64,000 nucleotides of DNA, from contig JAKSTG010000007.1 in NCBI GenBank assembly GCA_024402695.1, positions 32,719-96,718 on the forward strand, written 5' to 3'. Position numbers and translations under genes: made by a program. Positions 63,277 to 64,000 of this stretch are shown in pieces. This DNA comes from Treponema sp. GTDB lineage: Bacteria; Spirochaetota; Spirochaetia; Treponematales; Treponemataceae. How positions within the stretch are numbered: the stretch's first letter is position 1; the number at the start of each line of letters is the position of its first letter. The notes under the pieces are model-generated. The model was given only the letters and a program-made list of their open reading frames with translations. It did not search any database and was not told where the DNA came from.

Positions 63277-63353
63277 GCACGCTAAAGCGTGCTTACCGAG
63301 TTTTACTTTGTAAAACTCGCAACGTAACTTCATTACGCCTGTAATGAAGTTAC
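63277..63353 (-). repeat. Three consecutive hairpins at the 3' end of pta
   Basis: GTAACTTCATTAC / GTAATGAAGTTAC (63324-63336 with 63341-63353, includes the pta stop codon), CGAGTTTTAC / GTAAAACTCG (63297-63319) and GCACGC / GCGTGC (63277-63292). All perfect stems. Confidence 0.85.
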
Positions 63354-64000
63354 TGCAACTGTAGCGATAATGTCATCTACGTTACATCCGCGTGAAAGGT
63401 CGTTCAGTGGTTTTGCGAAGCCCTGACATACAGGACCGATTGCCATCCAGCCGCCCATGCGCTGGCAGATTTTGTATCCGATATTTCCGGCATTGATGTT
63501 AGGGAAAATAAATGTGTTTGCGTGACCTGCTACTGCAGAACCTGGAGCTTTAAGTTCTCCAACTTCTGGAGCTATAGCGGCGTCGAACTGGAATTCACCG
63601 TCCAGTGCCAGTTCAGGTGCAGCGGCTTTTGCAAGTTCAGTTGCTTTCTGTACTTTAGAAACTGTGTCATAGAATTTTGCATCGTTTCCTGATCCCTTTG
63701 TAGAGAATGAAAGCATTGCAACACGAGGTTCAATACCAGCAATTTTCTTTGCTGTATCAGCTGAAGCTACTGCAATGTCTGCCAGTTCTTCTGCTGTTGG
63801 TTCAATGTTGATTGCACAGTCACCGAATACTGCAACTCCTTCCGGAACATACTGGTTTCCGCCTTCTGGAGCAACCATAATAAAACATGAAGAAACTGTT
63901 TTAATTCCAGGTGCTGTCTTAATAACCTGAAGTCCTGGACGCAGTGTGTTTGCTGTTGAGTGACATGCACCAGAAACGAAACCGTCTGCATCTCCTGCTT
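63333..64000 (-). CDS. pta: Phosphate acetyltransferase, 5' part beyond window
   Basis: The last about 222 residues of Pta read from the right edge: AGDADGFVSGACHSTANTLR, PGIKTVSSCFIM, VFGDCAINIEPTAEELADIA, MLSFSTKGSGND and FPNINAGNIGYKICQRMGG are classic. Pta interconverts acetyl-CoA and acetyl phosphate, with acetate kinase giving ATP in fermentation. The reading frame is open to base 64000; start codon not in the window. The stop codon (63333-63335) lies in a 13-bp perfect hairpin, and the composite terminator element follows. Confidence 0.95.
   Translation of the reverse strand, partial: AGDADGFVSGACHSTANTLRPGLQVIKTAPGIKTVSSCFIMVAPEGGNQYVPEGVAVFGDCAINIEPTAEELADIAVASADTAKKIAGIEPRVAMLSFSTKGSGNDAKFYDTVSKVQKATELAKAAAPELALDGEFQFDAAIAPEVGELKAPGSAVAGHANTFIFPNINAGNIGYKICQRMGGWMAIGPVCQGFAKPLNDLSRGCNVDDIIATVAVTSLQA

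Larger units (their letters stand above)
63007..63332. other. Intergenic region between J-domain gene and pta
   Basis: No gene. It holds, from pta outward on the minus strand, three hairpins (63277-63353), module A, a terminator and module B of the composite element (63231 down to 63116), and about 110 AT-rich bases before the J-domain gene in which I see no clear promoter. Confidence 0.6.

Overview
The window looks like a chromosomal segment of a gut- or rumen-type spirochaete, most likely a host-associated Treponema. The basis is inference from content: treponeme-type long GlyA, a SpoVG homologue, loosely conserved lipoboxes on several exported proteins, bactofilin, a pyruvate-type indolepyruvate:ferredoxin oxidoreductase with PaaK, and a GH26 mannanase. 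No phage, IS element, CRISPR array or rRNA was seen. Both ends are cut inside genes: a NeuB-type sugar synthase on the left and pta on the right.

Layout. 1-9.5 kb: sugar acid synthase and lipoprotein (minus), then argS, glyA, a histidine phosphatase, an aconitase-like hydratase and a GAF/HD-GYP protein (plus). 9.5-15.8 kb, minus strand: infC-rpmI-rplT with two cell-division-type genes and UPF0178, tRNA-Gln(TTG), ispE-spoVG, gatC-gatA. 15.9-19 kb: hflX, a FliL-like protein and dgt. 19.1-27.2 kb, minus: an OTC-ACT-metN-metI-metQ cluster, then an acyl-CoA synthetase-bactofilin-TPR-mtaB run.

27.3-51.2 kb is the centrepiece. Two adjacent co-directional genes separated by 13 bases encode colinear paralogous lipoproteins of about 4,084 and 3,869 residues, together over a third of the window. 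Each has a lipoprotein signal, dozens of Ig-like modules arranged in a roughly 580-residue higher-order repeat, EF-hand-like acidic loops and a C-terminal set of propeller-like repeats. I know of no characterised homologue; a surface-exposed, calcium-stabilised fibre or adhesin is the reasonable inference.

51.3-55.6 kb: iorA-iorB-paaK-ACT, a set that would interconvert aromatic amino acids, arylpyruvates and arylacetates. 55.6-64 kb: a membrane protein, an acetyltransferase, an acyl-CoA carboxyltransferase, lipoproteins, adk, a cytoplasmic GH26 enzyme, a J-domain protein and pta.

Non-coding signals of note: a two-copy composite element that brackets a variable transcription terminator and shows covarying base pairs; a three-hairpin insert with a duplicated gene end after the carboxyltransferase gene; and a recurring arrangement in which a -10 box lies 6-8 bases before the ATG with no ribosome binding site, suggesting that leaderless mRNAs are common here.
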